Below, piece by piece: positions 35,385-44,782 of a stretch of 64,000 nucleotides of DNA. Below the pieces are notes generated by a model, which did no database searches, was not told where the DNA came from, and saw only the letters and a program-made list of their open reading frames with translations. Both the position numbers and the translations under genes were made by a program. The stretch's first letter is position 1. Every line of letters begins with the position of its first letter. The stretch lies in NCBI GenBank assembly GCA_964251665.1, contig CAXUKO010000009.1, forward strand, positions 124,001-188,000, in the 5' to 3' direction. The stretch is from JBBQLG01 sp964251665. Its GTDB lineage: Bacteria; Bacteroidota; Bacteroidia; Cytophagales; Spirosomataceae.

Positions 35385-36281
35385 TCATTGCGCCAGCGCC
35401 AGGCCGTATAAACTCGCGTAGCGGTGTTCGGGCAGGTCAGAAAAATCGGTCGAAAGGGTCAGTCCGGGGGGCGTCCGGCCGAAGGACAGATGCGGTAGAA
35501 ACTGCGCCAGCCGGGCGTAGGTGTCGGCAAAGGGGGTGATTTCCCCGTAGAGCACCGTATTGATTTTGAACGGCTCCAGCTTTAACTCATCAATGGCGTA
35601 GAGGACGTAGTAGGTCAGGTCCTGCGCGTTTTTAAAGCCGAACCGGTTGCTGTACTGCAACTGCCCATTGCTCCAGAGTACCAGGGTTACAAACTCATTC
35701 TCGAAATACAGCGACAGCGTCTGAGCCTGCGTCGATTGCCGTTCGGCAGCCGCCGTGAGTTGAATAATGGCACTGGTCTGATGCACGAAGGTTACCTGCT
35801 GGAGCGGATAGGTCGCGGATAAGTAGTCGGCCAGAGCGTATTCAACGTTGAATACCGAATAAAACCCGTCCTTATGCTCGTACGCCTGTGCGTATTCATG
35901 CGTTGGTAAGGCCCCGCCCCGCATCAGGGCCAAATAACTGGCCGCGTATTCTTTCCGAAAAAGTGGTTTAGGTATCAGCGTAAACGACGACGAGTTCACC
36001 GACACCCGCACCTGTTTCCAGGGCCGGTCAGTTTCGGTGGTCTGCAACAGCGGGTGCTGATGGAACAGGGCTGGTAAGGCTTCGGTGATGGGACGTTCGT
36101 TCAGCAGTGACGAGAACGCGTATTCTTCCAGCCAGCAGCCGTGCCGGTTCGGGTCAAGTACCAAAAAGCGAAACCGGTCTTTACCAACCTCAATACAAAG
36201 TACCGACCGGCCAATCGACGCGGGGTCGAACGCTTCAGATCTGACAACGATGGTAGGAGCGGGGACGATTTCGGTCTGCAC
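35385..36281 (-). CDS. DUF3822-family protein
   Basis: A 298 aa soluble protein of a Bacteroidota family (DUF3822) often found beside coaD, as here. It has an N-terminal strand set (SVLCIEVGKDRFRFLVLDPN) and a second half (SLYFENEFVTLVLWSNGQLQYSNRFGF) that resembles duplicated actin/ASKHA-type folds. No ATPase signature is clear. The role is unknown; gene context suggests a housekeeping function. Confidence 0.85.
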   Translation of the reverse strand: MQTEIVPAPTIVVRSEAFDPASIGRSVLCIEVGKDRFRFLVLDPNRHGCWLEEYAFSSLLNERPITEALPALFHQHPLLQTTETDRPWKQVRVSVNSSSFTLIPKPLFRKEYAASYLALMRGGALPTHEYAQAYEHKDGFYSVFNVEYALADYLSATYPLQQVTFVHQTSAIIQLTAAAERQSTQAQTLSLYFENEFVTLVLWSNGQLQYSNRFGFKNAQDLTYYVLYAIDELKLEPFKINTVLYGEITPFADTYARLAQFLPHLSFGRTPPGLTLSTDFSDLPEHRYASLYGLALAQ

Positions 36282-36349
36282 AGGTATAAGCTGGAAAAAG
36301 TTACAACGAAGTAACTAAACTACGAATTGTAAGGGCATTGCTACCACGA

Positions 36350-36874
36350 TTACGTTAAATAACCCTGCAGTTGATAGACATCATCGAGAGTCTGACAGTG
36401 ACTGAACATATAATGAACTTCATCCGGGGGATACGCTTTAATCTCATCGAACGTCATCAGTCGCACATCATCGATAATCTGTCCATCTAAACTCATCTCG
36501 GGATCGGTGCCCTGAAGCACGTGACCACTCACCCGGTTCACAATGAAAAATAATTCCAGCGCGTGCAGGGGAGGGTTTAGAAACTCGTTGACAAACAGTA
36601 GTTTACCTACGTCGACGGTCAGCCCCGTTTCTTCCTGAAACTCCCGTATCAGTGCATCGGGCGCTTTTTCGTTGAATTGGGAACCACCGCCCGGCGGGCA
36701 CCAGAACGTATCGGAGGGGTTTATACCCCGGTGCCGTACCATCAGCAGCCGGTCGCCTTCGCGCAGCAGGCCACAGACGCGCAGCCGCAGCCGGTTTCCA
36801 TACAGTTTGAGTACATTTTCGCGGGCCTTATCCAGAGTCTGTGTCAACGTTACGGGATCATGATGAAGCCGCAA
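36350..36874 (-). CDS. Nudix hydrolase
   Basis: A 174 aa Nudix protein with the box GGGSQFNEKAPDALIREFQE, continuing ETGL, so the catalytic glutamates are present. It is preceded by a strand motif (RVCGLLREGDRLLMVRHRG). The start is a TTG at 36874; no in-frame ATG is available nearby. The substrate is not visible. It is separated by 68 bases from the DUF3822 gene on the same strand. Confidence 0.87.
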   Translation of the reverse strand: MRLHHDPVTLTQTLDKARENVLKLYGNRLRLRVCGLLREGDRLLMVRHRGINPSDTFWCPPGGGSQFNEKAPDALIREFQEETGLTVDVGKLLFVNEFLNPPLHALELFFIVNRVSGHVLQGTDPEMSLDGQIIDDVRLMTFDEIKAYPPDEVHYMFSHCQTLDDVYQLQGYLT

Positions 36875-36943
36875 AGATAAGCGTTCGCGGGCAGACCCGA
36901 ATAAAAACGCCGTCCGTTTGTGAACTCTATTCCCGGTATTCCA

Positions 36944-37384
36944 TCAGCCGGGTGTGCCCGAAATGTAGCCTTCCAGCGAACTGATGCGGGCTTTCTGGTC
37001 GCGGATGATGGCCGAAACCACGTCGTTGATGGAGATGATACCGACTAAGCTCCCGTCTTTCTCCACCACGGGCAGGTGACGGATGTGCCGCTCCGACATA
37101 ATGACCATGCACTCTTCAAGCCGCTGTTCGGGGGCAATGGTAATGAGTTTGGCCGTCATCACTTCGTGGATATGCGTCTCGTGCGAAGAGCGCCCCTGTA
37201 AGATTCCCTTACGGGCATAATCGCGCTCGGAGAAGATACCCACCAGTTCATCCGTATCGATGACCAGAACGGCTCCAATATTTTTCTCGGCCATGAGTTG
37301 CAGTGCATCAAAAACAGTGTCTGCCGAGGTTACCGAAAAAATAGCATTTTGGGGTTTACCTTGTAGAATTTGACGAATGTTCAT
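36944..37384 (-). CDS. CBS-domain pair protein
   Basis: A 146 aa protein made of two CBS domains (about 8-65 and 75-130) with the usual pattern (GAVLVIDTDELVGIFSERD and HLPVVEKDGSLVGIISINDV). Such stand-alone pairs bind adenosine nucleotides and regulate partner enzymes. The ATG at 37384 is preferred, as an upstream start at 37447 lacks family sequence. No partner is obvious. Confidence 0.92.
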   Translation of the reverse strand: MNIRQILQGKPQNAIFSVTSADTVFDALQLMAEKNIGAVLVIDTDELVGIFSERDYARKGILQGRSSHETHIHEVMTAKLITIAPEQRLEECMVIMSERHIRHLPVVEKDGSLVGIISINDVVSAIIRDQKARISSLEGYISGTPG

Positions 37385-37595
37385 AATTATCAGGGGTTTA
37401 GAGGGAGGTTGAAGATAGGGAAAAAAGCGTAGGGTGTATGTATTCACCGAAAAGTTAGGCTGTCAGACCTGTTTTTTATCGTGTCAGGTTCCTGCCTTAT
37501 ACGTCCGAATCAGGTTGGCGCGGCCGGGGTTTTACCGGCAAACTTTGACCCGGGTCTGCTTGAAAAAATGCCCCGATTTTGGTAAATTTAGGGCT

Positions 37596-39041
37596 ATGAA
37601 CGAAACGCAAACGGCGGCTGAACTCCTTGCCAAACGGTTCCCGTTTAAACCGACTCCCGGTCAGACTCAGTTTTTTGAGCAGATCGGTCAGTTTATCACC
37701 CACGAAGATTTAGCACTCAGTCATTACCGCGACTGCTTTCTACTGCGGGGCTATGCCGGTACCGGTAAAACCACGCTCATCAGTACGCTCATAAAAGTGC
37801 TGCCCCGCTTTGCCTACAAAGCCGTATTACTCGCACCAACCGGTCGGGCGGCCAAAGTCATGGCTAACTACGCCAAAAAACCAGCCCAGACGATTCACCG
37901 AAAAATTTACCGGCAGGTAGCTGATCCGGGTTCGGGCACACTGGCGTTTCAGCGGCAGAAAAACTACCACGAAGACACCCTGTTTATTGTCGATGAAGCC
38001 TCGATGATCTCCGATGAGGCCGATTTTGGGGGGAAAGGGCTGCTTACGGACCTGATCGACTTTGTGTTCGAGAATGAAGGCAATAAACTCCTGTTGGTGG
38101 GCGATACGGCGCAGTTACCGCCCGTTGGCCGCGACCTGAGCCCCGCGCTGGACCGCGATTTTTTGACCAGTTCGTTCGACATGACCGTATATGAGCAGGA
38201 ACTGACCGAGGTCATGCGGCAGGATGAAGAATCGGGCATCCTTTTCAATGCTACGGCCCTGCGCCAGTTGCTGACGGGGAAGGCTGATACCGGCGGGGAG
38301 ACGTCACCCGAGATTAAGTTCGTAATGAGGCCCTTTAAGGACGTGTTCAAGATGCCGCAGACCCGGCTTGAAGACGGTATTCAGTATGCGTACAACAAAT
38401 ACGGACGCGAAAACACGGTGATCCTCTGCCGCTCTAATAAAACGGCCGTGCAGTATAACCAGTTTATCCGCCGGATGATCGATCAGCGGGAGGATGAACT
38501 GGATGCGGGCGACCTGCTGATGATGACCCGTAACAACTACACGGTGCTGGAGGAGGACTCACCAGCCGGTTTTCTGGCCAATGGCGAGTTTGCTGAGGTA
38601 ATGAAGATCCGTCGGCAGGAGGAACTGCACGGTTTCCGGTTTGCGACGGTTACCCTGCGGCTGGTCGATTACGAGGAGCAGCCCGAATTTGAAGCGAAGG
38701 TCATGCTCGATACGCTGCATTCCCCTACACCCTCCCTCAGTGCCGAGCAATACCGCGCCCTGTACGAGAGCGTGATGAAGGATTATTTCTACATCAAATC
38801 CAAAAAGGAGCGGAATGAAGCCGTGCGGAAAGATCCGTACTTGAATGCCTTGCAGGTGAAGTTTGCCTATGCCCTGACCTGCCACAAAGCCCAGGGTGGT
38901 CAGTGGAGCGCCGTCTTCATTGATCAGGGCTTCTTACCCGACGGGCAGGTAAATCAGGAATTTGTGCGCTGGCTCTACACGGCGCTCACCCGGGCTACCG
39001 ACGAAGCGTTTCTGATGAATTTTAACCCTGGATTTTTCTAA
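37596..39041 (+). CDS. RecD-like ATP-dependent DNA helicase
   Basis: A 481 aa superfamily 1 helicase. It has Walker A GYAGTGKTTL (near residue 54), Walker B IVDEASM, motif III GDTAQLPPVG and a C-terminal UvrD-like domain with TCHKAQGGQW and YTALTRATD. It is shorter than RecD2 and lacks an N-terminal helix-hairpin-helix. It probably acts in DNA repair. The ATG at 37596 is chosen; an upstream start at 37434 would add 54 residues of unlikely protein. Confidence 0.92.
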   Translation: MNETQTAAELLAKRFPFKPTPGQTQFFEQIGQFITHEDLALSHYRDCFLLRGYAGTGKTTLISTLIKVLPRFAYKAVLLAPTGRAAKVMANYAKKPAQTIHRKIYRQVADPGSGTLAFQRQKNYHEDTLFIVDEASMISDEADFGGKGLLTDLIDFVFENEGNKLLLVGDTAQLPPVGRDLSPALDRDFLTSSFDMTVYEQELTEVMRQDEESGILFNATALRQLLTGKADTGGETSPEIKFVMRPFKDVFKMPQTRLEDGIQYAYNKYGRENTVILCRSNKTAVQYNQFIRRMIDQREDELDAGDLLMMTRNNYTVLEEDSPAGFLANGEFAEVMKIRRQEELHGFRFATVTLRLVDYEEQPEFEAKVMLDTLHSPTPSLSAEQYRALYESVMKDYFYIKSKKERNEAVRKDPYLNALQVKFAYALTCHKAQGGQWSAVFIDQGFLPDGQVNQEFVRWLYTALTRATDEAFLMNFNPGFF

Positions 39042-39121
39042 TGTATCCATTAGCGCAACCCATTAATGGGTAAAGTGCAAAAAAATAGCCCTATTTTACA
39101 GCTTCATTTAGGTAAAGCGTT

Positions 39122-40768
39122 ATGAAGCGTGTTCGATACGGGCTATTCTGGTTGTGCTGTCTCTGGTGTGCAGTGGCTACCGGCCAATCATTTACCACAT
39201 CTAATCTTCCCATCCTGATCTTCGATACTAAAGGGCAGACCATCGTTGACGACCCTAAAGTCGTGACGGCCCTAAGTGTTATCGACAATGGACCGGGCAA
39301 ACGCAATGCCGTAACCGACCGGCCAACCTTTGCCACCAAAATCGGCGTTGAACTGCGGGGCTCTTCGTCACAGGTGCTTTTCCCGAAAAAGTCCTATGGG
39401 TTTGAGATGCGCGATACGTCAGGCCTGAAACAGGTTGATGCTTCCATGTTGGGCCTACCCAGCGGCAGTGACTGGGTATTGAATGCGACATACAGCGATA
39501 AAACGCTCATTCGTGAGACCCTTACCTACGACTTATACCGGCAGATGAGCCCCTATTATGCGTCACGATATCGGTACTGCGAAGTAGTGCTAAACGGTGC
39601 CTATCAGGGTGTTTACATCTTATTCGAGAAGATCAAACGGGACAAAAACCGGGTTAACATCGCCAGTATCAAAAAAGGCGATGTCTCGGGTACGGCGCTG
39701 ACCGGCGGTTATATTCTGAAAATAGATAAGACCACCGGATCGGCGTCGCGGTTGTGGGTATCGCCTTATCCGGCTGCCGACGGCCGGTCGAAAAGCACCA
39801 TTCAGATTGACCGGCCTAAACCCGAAGACCTGGCGGAGGAACAGTTTCAGTACATCAAAAAGTACGTGACGGATGCCGAAGCGTCGTTACAGAGTACGCA
39901 GTACCAGGATTCTACGACTGGCTACCGCAAGTATCTGGACGTTAATTCTTTTGTCGATTACCTGTTGCTAACCGAAGTCTGCCGTAATGTGGACGGCTAC
40001 CGGCTGAGTGCCTATCTGTACAAAGACCGGGACAGCAGCCCAACTGTAGCTGGAAAACTGGTAATGGGGCCGATCTGGGATTACAATCTGACCTATGGCA
40101 ACGCCGATTACTGTCAGGGCGATCAGTACTCAGGCTGGGCCTACCAATACGGTACTTATTGCCCTAATGATACGTTTCAGATTCCCTTCTGGTGGGGGCG
40201 GTTACTGAGCGATCGGGCGTTTGCCAAACAGGTACGGGTAAAGTATCAGGCTTTGCGCCAAACGGTCCTGAAAACAGACCGTATCCACGCGTATATCGAC
40301 TCAACGGCTTTGTTACTCACCGAGGCCCGTACGCGTAATTTTCAGCGCTGGCCGGTGATTGGCGTTTACGTATGGCCGAATAGCTATGTGGGGCAGACCT
40401 ATCAGCAGGAAATCGATTTTTTGAAGATGTGGGTTGAACGACGGCTACAATGGCTCGATGCCGCTTTTGTTCCCTTTGGCGAGGTGGTATCAGCGGTTGA
40501 CGAACTGAACCCACAGGAGCTAACAATCAGTCCGAATCCCTCGGCGGGTGATCTGACCGTGCGTTATCAACTAAACAACCGGTCGATAGTGCAGCTCACG
40601 GTACTCGACGCCAGTGGTAGAACTGTACATTCGGTGGCTTATCCCGATCAGTCCGCTGGTGAACATACCAACCTGTTGAGTGGAATGCCCACAGCACCGG
40701 GGGTATACTTTGTGCAATTACTAGCCAATGGGCAATCCGTGGCCTGTCGTAAGATTTTGCGACAATAA
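39122..40768 (+). CDS. CotH-family protein with type IX secretion sorting domain
   Basis: A 548 aa exported protein. A signal peptide (residues 1 to about 21) is followed by a CotH kinase-like domain (about 60-400) with the motif run LRGSSSQ, FPKKSYGFEM, GVYILFEKIKRDKNRV and GPIWDYNLTYGN. A C-terminal Por sorting domain of about 80 residues (LTISPNPSAGDLTVRYQL, GVYFVQLLANG) sends it through the type IX system to the surface. CotH domains are kinases of secreted proteins in spore formers; the substrate here is unknown. Confidence 0.92.
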   Translation: MKRVRYGLFWLCCLWCAVATGQSFTTSNLPILIFDTKGQTIVDDPKVVTALSVIDNGPGKRNAVTDRPTFATKIGVELRGSSSQVLFPKKSYGFEMRDTSGLKQVDASMLGLPSGSDWVLNATYSDKTLIRETLTYDLYRQMSPYYASRYRYCEVVLNGAYQGVYILFEKIKRDKNRVNIASIKKGDVSGTALTGGYILKIDKTTGSASRLWVSPYPAADGRSKSTIQIDRPKPEDLAEEQFQYIKKYVTDAEASLQSTQYQDSTTGYRKYLDVNSFVDYLLLTEVCRNVDGYRLSAYLYKDRDSSPTVAGKLVMGPIWDYNLTYGNADYCQGDQYSGWAYQYGTYCPNDTFQIPFWWGRLLSDRAFAKQVRVKYQALRQTVLKTDRIHAYIDSTALLLTEARTRNFQRWPVIGVYVWPNSYVGQTYQQEIDFLKMWVERRLQWLDAAFVPFGEVVSAVDELNPQELTISPNPSAGDLTVRYQLNNRSIVQLTVLDASGRTVHSVAYPDQSAGEHTNLLSGMPTAPGVYFVQLLANGQSVACRKILRQ

Positions 40769-40796
40769 AAACGCCCGACGTTAAAGCCGGGCGTTT
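40769..40796. terminator. Terminator between convergent CotH and hypothetical genes
   Basis: A stem of AAACGCCCG (40769-40777) with CGGGCGTTT (40788-40796), flanked by A and T runs, directly after the CotH stop. The shape fits a terminator working in both directions for the two convergent genes. Confidence 0.8.
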
Positions 40797-40807
40797 GGCA
40801 TTACTGG

Positions 40808-41092
40808 TCAGTCCGGACCATCAAAATTGGCCTGTTCTTCGTCCGTGCCGATTATGGTCGTGTCATCGTAAATAGAAGCCTCCTGCGGTAAATCATTACT
40901 GTCCGCATCTGCCCCGAGTTCCTGCCGGGCTGCTTCGGCGTTGGTAAAGGTGTTGGGATCAAGCCGGGGTTCCTGAGAGACGCCGACCTCGGCCGGGTCT
41001 AACGTACTGACCTGCTCATTGCGGGCCATTTCGCCGACCACACCCTGATTCTGGTCGGTACCGGGTTGATAGTGCTCTGTCTGGGATTCCAT
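40808..41092 (-). CDS. Small acidic hypothetical protein
   Basis: A 94 aa acidic, polar, Asn/Asp/Gln/Glu-rich protein (EHYQPGTDQNQGVVGEMARN, ADSNDLPQEASIYDDTTIIG). It has no signal peptide or hydrophobic core, and is probably disordered. The ATG at 41092 is chosen over a TTG at 41116. I do not recognise the family. It is convergent with the CotH gene. Confidence 0.65.
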   Translation of the reverse strand: MESQTEHYQPGTDQNQGVVGEMARNEQVSTLDPAEVGVSQEPRLDPNTFTNAEAARQELGADADSNDLPQEASIYDDTTIIGTDEEQANFDGPD

Positions 41093-41149
41093 AACGCGTC
41101 TGTTCTGTTTGACCAACTAACCCGTCAGCCACCGAAAGGTTTGGTAATA

Positions 41150-41185
41150 GTCGTGCTGTCGGTTTCTTAAAACCGACAGCACGAC
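41150..41185 (-). terminator. Hairpin after the GH43 gene
   Basis: A perfect 16 bp stem (41150-41165 with 41170-41185) and a 4-base loop, 46 bases past the GH43 stop codon on the minus strand. It lacks a clear T-run on the minus strand, but a stem this long is likely to mark the transcript end. Confidence 0.7.
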
Positions 41186-41231
41186 ACGACCATGTGTTAA
41201 GCTTCTGCGCGCCAGTCGTTCACCGAACTTC

Positions 41232-42242
41232 TCAAGGCCGGTTCAGGGGGTGGGGCCGTACGCCCTCTGCCGTAATCTGAACGGGCCTGATCGCGCCATG
41301 CTCGTCAAATTCAAGCCGGTCAATGCAGGTTTCGCGGTGGTTACCGTCGGTTTCGGTAAGGGGGCGACGGTGGTAAACAATGTACCAGTCATCGGCTTTG
41401 GCTGCCGATCCCGTTGATTGGGCAGGAAGGTGCAAAATCGAGTGGTGACCCGCTCCGGTGGCGATTTTAGGGTCCTGCTGAAGCACTTTACCCGCCCGTT
41501 TGAACGGCCCGAACAGCGAATCTGCCACGGCATAAGCCACCGAATAGTCCGGCCCGGTCCAGTTCCCCTCCGACCACATGAAGTAATAGCGGCCATTGCG
41601 GATAAACAGCATAGGGCCTTCTACGTAGCCTTCGGGCGTTATTTCGTGAAAGATTTTCCCGTCGGGGAAGGGGGAGAAGCCGCGAAAATCGGCGTTTAGA
41701 CGGGCAATGTTGCAGTGCCGCCAGCCGCCGTAAATCAGGTAATACTGCCCGTCTTTGTCTTGGAAAACGAACTGGTCAATTGGTTGTGCGCCGTTATGAA
41801 TCTGGCCAACCAGCGGCTTGCCGAGGTAATCGCGGAACGGACCGTCGGGCTTATCGGCGACGGCTACGCCAATGCCGCCTACTTCGCCCTCGTGAACGTC
41901 ATTGGCGCTAAAAAAAAGAAAGTACTTGCCATCCTTTTCCGTGACCGAGGGTGCCCACATGGCCCGCCTGGCCCAGTGTACGGCATTTGTATCAATAATT
42001 GTGGGGTGTTTAACCCAGTTAACGAGATCGGTGGAGGAGAACGCATCCAGAAAAACCTGCTGTTCATAGGGTGCCGAGTAGGTGGGATAAATCCAGTATT
42101 GATTGCCGAAAACAGCTACTTCCGGGTCGGCATACCAGCCCGAAAAAAGAGGGTTGCCGGAGGTGGTTTTGGGTGGAGTCTGCGCCTGAACAGTATGGAG
42201 CAGACCTACCAGTAGGATAACCACAAAAAATCGAATGGACAT
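41232..42242 (-). CDS. Glycoside hydrolase family 43 protein
   Basis: A 336 aa secreted five-bladed beta-propeller glycosidase with a signal peptide of about 20 residues. The three catalytic carboxylates of GH43 can be seen: base D39 in WYADPEV, modulator D156 in PIDQF and acid E208 in YVEGPM. The family acts on arabinans, xylans and similar plant polysaccharides by inversion. No susC/susD pair or sensor is adjacent, so a role in a dedicated uptake locus cannot be shown. Confidence 0.9.
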   Translation of the reverse strand: MSIRFFVVILLVGLLHTVQAQTPPKTTSGNPLFSGWYADPEVAVFGNQYWIYPTYSAPYEQQVFLDAFSSTDLVNWVKHPTIIDTNAVHWARRAMWAPSVTEKDGKYFLFFSANDVHEGEVGGIGVAVADKPDGPFRDYLGKPLVGQIHNGAQPIDQFVFQDKDGQYYLIYGGWRHCNIARLNADFRGFSPFPDGKIFHEITPEGYVEGPMLFIRNGRYYFMWSEGNWTGPDYSVAYAVADSLFGPFKRAGKVLQQDPKIATGAGHHSILHLPAQSTGSAAKADDWYIVYHRRPLTETDGNHRETCIDRLEFDEHGAIRPVQITAEGVRPHPLNRP

Positions 42243-42382
42243 CGTGTAGCGGGAGTTATGTATTCTGAAGTAGAAGCATCAGCGGTAAACTTAGGAATAA
42301 AATCGGAGTCAACCCGTTGACCGGCCGTTGCTGCGGTTCCGGCCTGAACCGCCAACTTAGTCTGCTGCTCACCGTTCAGTGC

Positions 42383-43600
42383 TCAAATCGACGCAAGAAT
42401 CACCGCGCAGGCTTCGCGAATCTCTGCTTCGGTAATAATCAGGGGTGGTGCAATCCGCATGGAGTTGTCGCAGAACAGAAACCAGTCGGTGATAACGCCG
42501 TTCAGGATGGCCCGGTCGATAACGGGTTTCAATACATCGAAAGAGGCAAATTCAGCCGCCAGCATCAGGCCTTTCCCCCGAATGTCGCGAATGGCCGGGT
42601 GAACGAGTAACTGCCGGATAAGCTGCCCTTTGGCTTCGGCCTGTTCAGACAGCTGTTCGTTGCGAATGACAGTGAGCGTGGCCAGCGAAGCCGCGCAGGA
42701 AACCGGATGCCCGCCAAAGGTGGTGATGTGGCCCAGAATCGGGTTGTTTTTAAACACACCCATCACGTCGGCCGAGCTGATGAAGCCTCCAATCGGCATG
42801 CCGCCCCCCATACCTTTTGCACAGACAACGACATCGGGCATCACGTTAAAATCCTCGAACGCCCAGAAGGTACCCGTTCGGCCAAAACCAGTCTGTATCT
42901 CGTCGAAAATGAGCAGGGCACCCACGTCAATGCAGCGTTGCCGGACGGCCTGTAGGTAGGCTGGATCGGGTACGCGAACGCCCGCTTCGCCCTGAACAAC
43001 CTCCATAATAATAGCCGCCGTTCGGGTGGTAATTTTCTCAATATCCGGCCAAGACCCGTGCTGAATGTGCCGAACGTCGGGCAGGAGCGGGCGGTAATTA
43101 CGCTTGAAGTTCTCTTCGCCCGAAAGAGACAGGGCACCCTGCGTAGAGCCGTGGTAGGAATTGAAACAGGAAATCAGTTCGGTACGGCCCGTAAAGCGCT
43201 TTGCCAGTTTCATGGCTCCCTCAATGGCTTCGGCCCCGGAGTTGGTCAGGTACACGTTATCGAGCTGCCCTGCAACGAGTTTCGGTAGGGCCGCAAATTT
43301 AGGGAGGCTCAGGGTTGCCGCCAGCGCTTCGGCCAACTGTGCCTGCGGACTCTGCACGTATTCGCCGTAGACCATCAGGTGCATGTACTTGTCAAGCTGT
43401 GCCTGAATGGCGGCTAACACTTTCGGATGCCGATGCCCGACGTTGCTCACGGCAATGCCCGAAATCAGGTCCATGTACCGTTCACCCTGACCGCCAAACA
43501 AATAAACGCCTTCAGCCCGGTCGATTTCCAACGCTAAGGGGAAATCGGAGGTCTGTGCTATATGCTGGAAAAAAAGTTGCCGGTGTGTAACTGTTTGCAT
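42383..43600 (-). CDS. Class III pyridoxal-phosphate aminotransferase
   Basis: A 405 aa aminotransferase of the ornithine/acetylornithine/4-aminobutyrate group. The PLP-binding lysine is K262 in CAKGMGGGMP, with the preceding aspartate D233 in LIFDEIQTGFGRTG. Other family stretches are TNSGAEAIEGAMKLA and YHGSTQGALS. The amino donor cannot be told from sequence. It is divergent from the envelope gene at 43646 across a gap of 45 bases. Confidence 0.9.
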   Translation of the reverse strand: MQTVTHRQLFFQHIAQTSDFPLALEIDRAEGVYLFGGQGERYMDLISGIAVSNVGHRHPKVLAAIQAQLDKYMHLMVYGEYVQSPQAQLAEALAATLSLPKFAALPKLVAGQLDNVYLTNSGAEAIEGAMKLAKRFTGRTELISCFNSYHGSTQGALSLSGEENFKRNYRPLLPDVRHIQHGSWPDIEKITTRTAAIIMEVVQGEAGVRVPDPAYLQAVRQRCIDVGALLIFDEIQTGFGRTGTFWAFEDFNVMPDVVVCAKGMGGGMPIGGFISSADVMGVFKNNPILGHITTFGGHPVSCAASLATLTVIRNEQLSEQAEAKGQLIRQLLVHPAIRDIRGKGLMLAAEFASFDVLKPVIDRAILNGVITDWFLFCDNSMRIAPPLIITEAEIREACAVILASI

Positions 43601-43645
43601 GATGAAATTGTCAATATTACCTGCCTGAACGTAACGTTGTGACGG

Positions 43646-44770
43646 ATGAAAACAGTTCTGCTTTTCGTGTTTCTATTAAGTTCGTGGGTGGCCTCAGCCC
43701 AGATAAACCCAACCACCATTCCCCCTGCCGATGGCCAGAAAACGTACATGCTGCTCCTCAAAGATGGGTCAGTAGTATCGGGGCGCATCGTTCGGCGCGA
43801 CAGCAGTAATCTGGTCGTTCGTCAGCGCAATGGACGACTCACCTACGTTGATCTCGAACTCTTCGACCGTGTGATCACTACGCCCTTGCCTGATTCACAG
43901 CCCATTAATACCATAACCGCTGCCCCATTAACTGATACAAACGGGACGGAGAATAACCTGATCCTGTTTAAGGATGGCTCGCGGGTACGGGGGCGGATTG
44001 TCCGGCGGGATAGTACAATGCTGGTAATCCGAAAGCGGGGTGGCGAACTTACCTATGCAGACCCGGCCCTGCTGGAAACGGTAATAAACCCGCGTCTGCT
44101 AACCGTAAATAACCCCTTTGCCCCCTTTATGACGTTGAATCAGACCGCCTATACGGTTGAGCCGGGCCGTTTATACTACCGCAATGTCTGGCTGGTCTAC
44201 AACGAGTTTAACCTCGGCCTTACCCGTAACTGGAGCATTGGCGCGTCGGTAGTGCCCATCAACTGGCTGATCACCGATTCGTGGTACGCGCAGCGGAGCG
44301 TCGGCCTTTCGAGCAAACTAAGTTTTCCACTGGGTGATCTGGCCCGGATCGGAGCCAGCGTCGAGTACCAGCCCTCCGGGACCTATGAGTTCTTTAAAGT
44401 AAACGCGCTATGGAATATTCGGGCACTGGCGTCGCTGGGCGATAGTCAGCGCAACGTAACCATTGGGTATGGCCGGGCCAGCAGCGGCAATAATAAGCTG
44501 TACCGGCAACCGTATTTTACGGTTAGTGCGCTGTTGAAGCTAACCCCCCAACTGTCGTTCATTACGGATAATACGCTGTATACCAATCAGAATCGTTACA
44601 TCTCAGATGTAGCCAGCGTATTTTCGGCGGCTTTCCGGTTCGACCGGCCCCGACACGCTTTCGATCTGGGTATATTGGGTCAGACGTATAACGTCAGCTT
44701 TTTTCAAGGCAATGGCCGAAACCCACAGTTCTTTCCGTATCTGGCCTATAATCTACGGATCGGGCAGTGA
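43646..44770 (+). CDS. Secreted envelope protein with duplicated N-terminal motif
   Basis: A 374 aa protein with a signal peptide (VLLFVFLLSSWVASAQ). Two copies of a short beta module appear near residues 32-78 and 106-150 (KDGSVVSGRIVRRDS and KDGSRVRGRIVRRDS). The C-terminal half looks like an outer-membrane beta-barrel (alternating hydrophobic residues, NLGLTRNWSIGASVVPINW, AYNLRIGQ). I do not recognise the family beyond this. It is convergent with the ATP-grasp gene, 12 bases away. Confidence 0.75.
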   Translation: MKTVLLFVFLLSSWVASAQINPTTIPPADGQKTYMLLLKDGSVVSGRIVRRDSSNLVVRQRNGRLTYVDLELFDRVITTPLPDSQPINTITAAPLTDTNGTENNLILFKDGSRVRGRIVRRDSTMLVIRKRGGELTYADPALLETVINPRLLTVNNPFAPFMTLNQTAYTVEPGRLYYRNVWLVYNEFNLGLTRNWSIGASVVPINWLITDSWYAQRSVGLSSKLSFPLGDLARIGASVEYQPSGTYEFFKVNALWNIRALASLGDSQRNVTIGYGRASSGNNKLYRQPYFTVSALLKLTPQLSFITDNTLYTNQNRYISDVASVFSAAFRFDRPRHAFDLGILGQTYNVSFFQGNGRNPQFFPYLAYNLRIGQ

Positions 44771-44782
44771 TGACTGGCTGAG

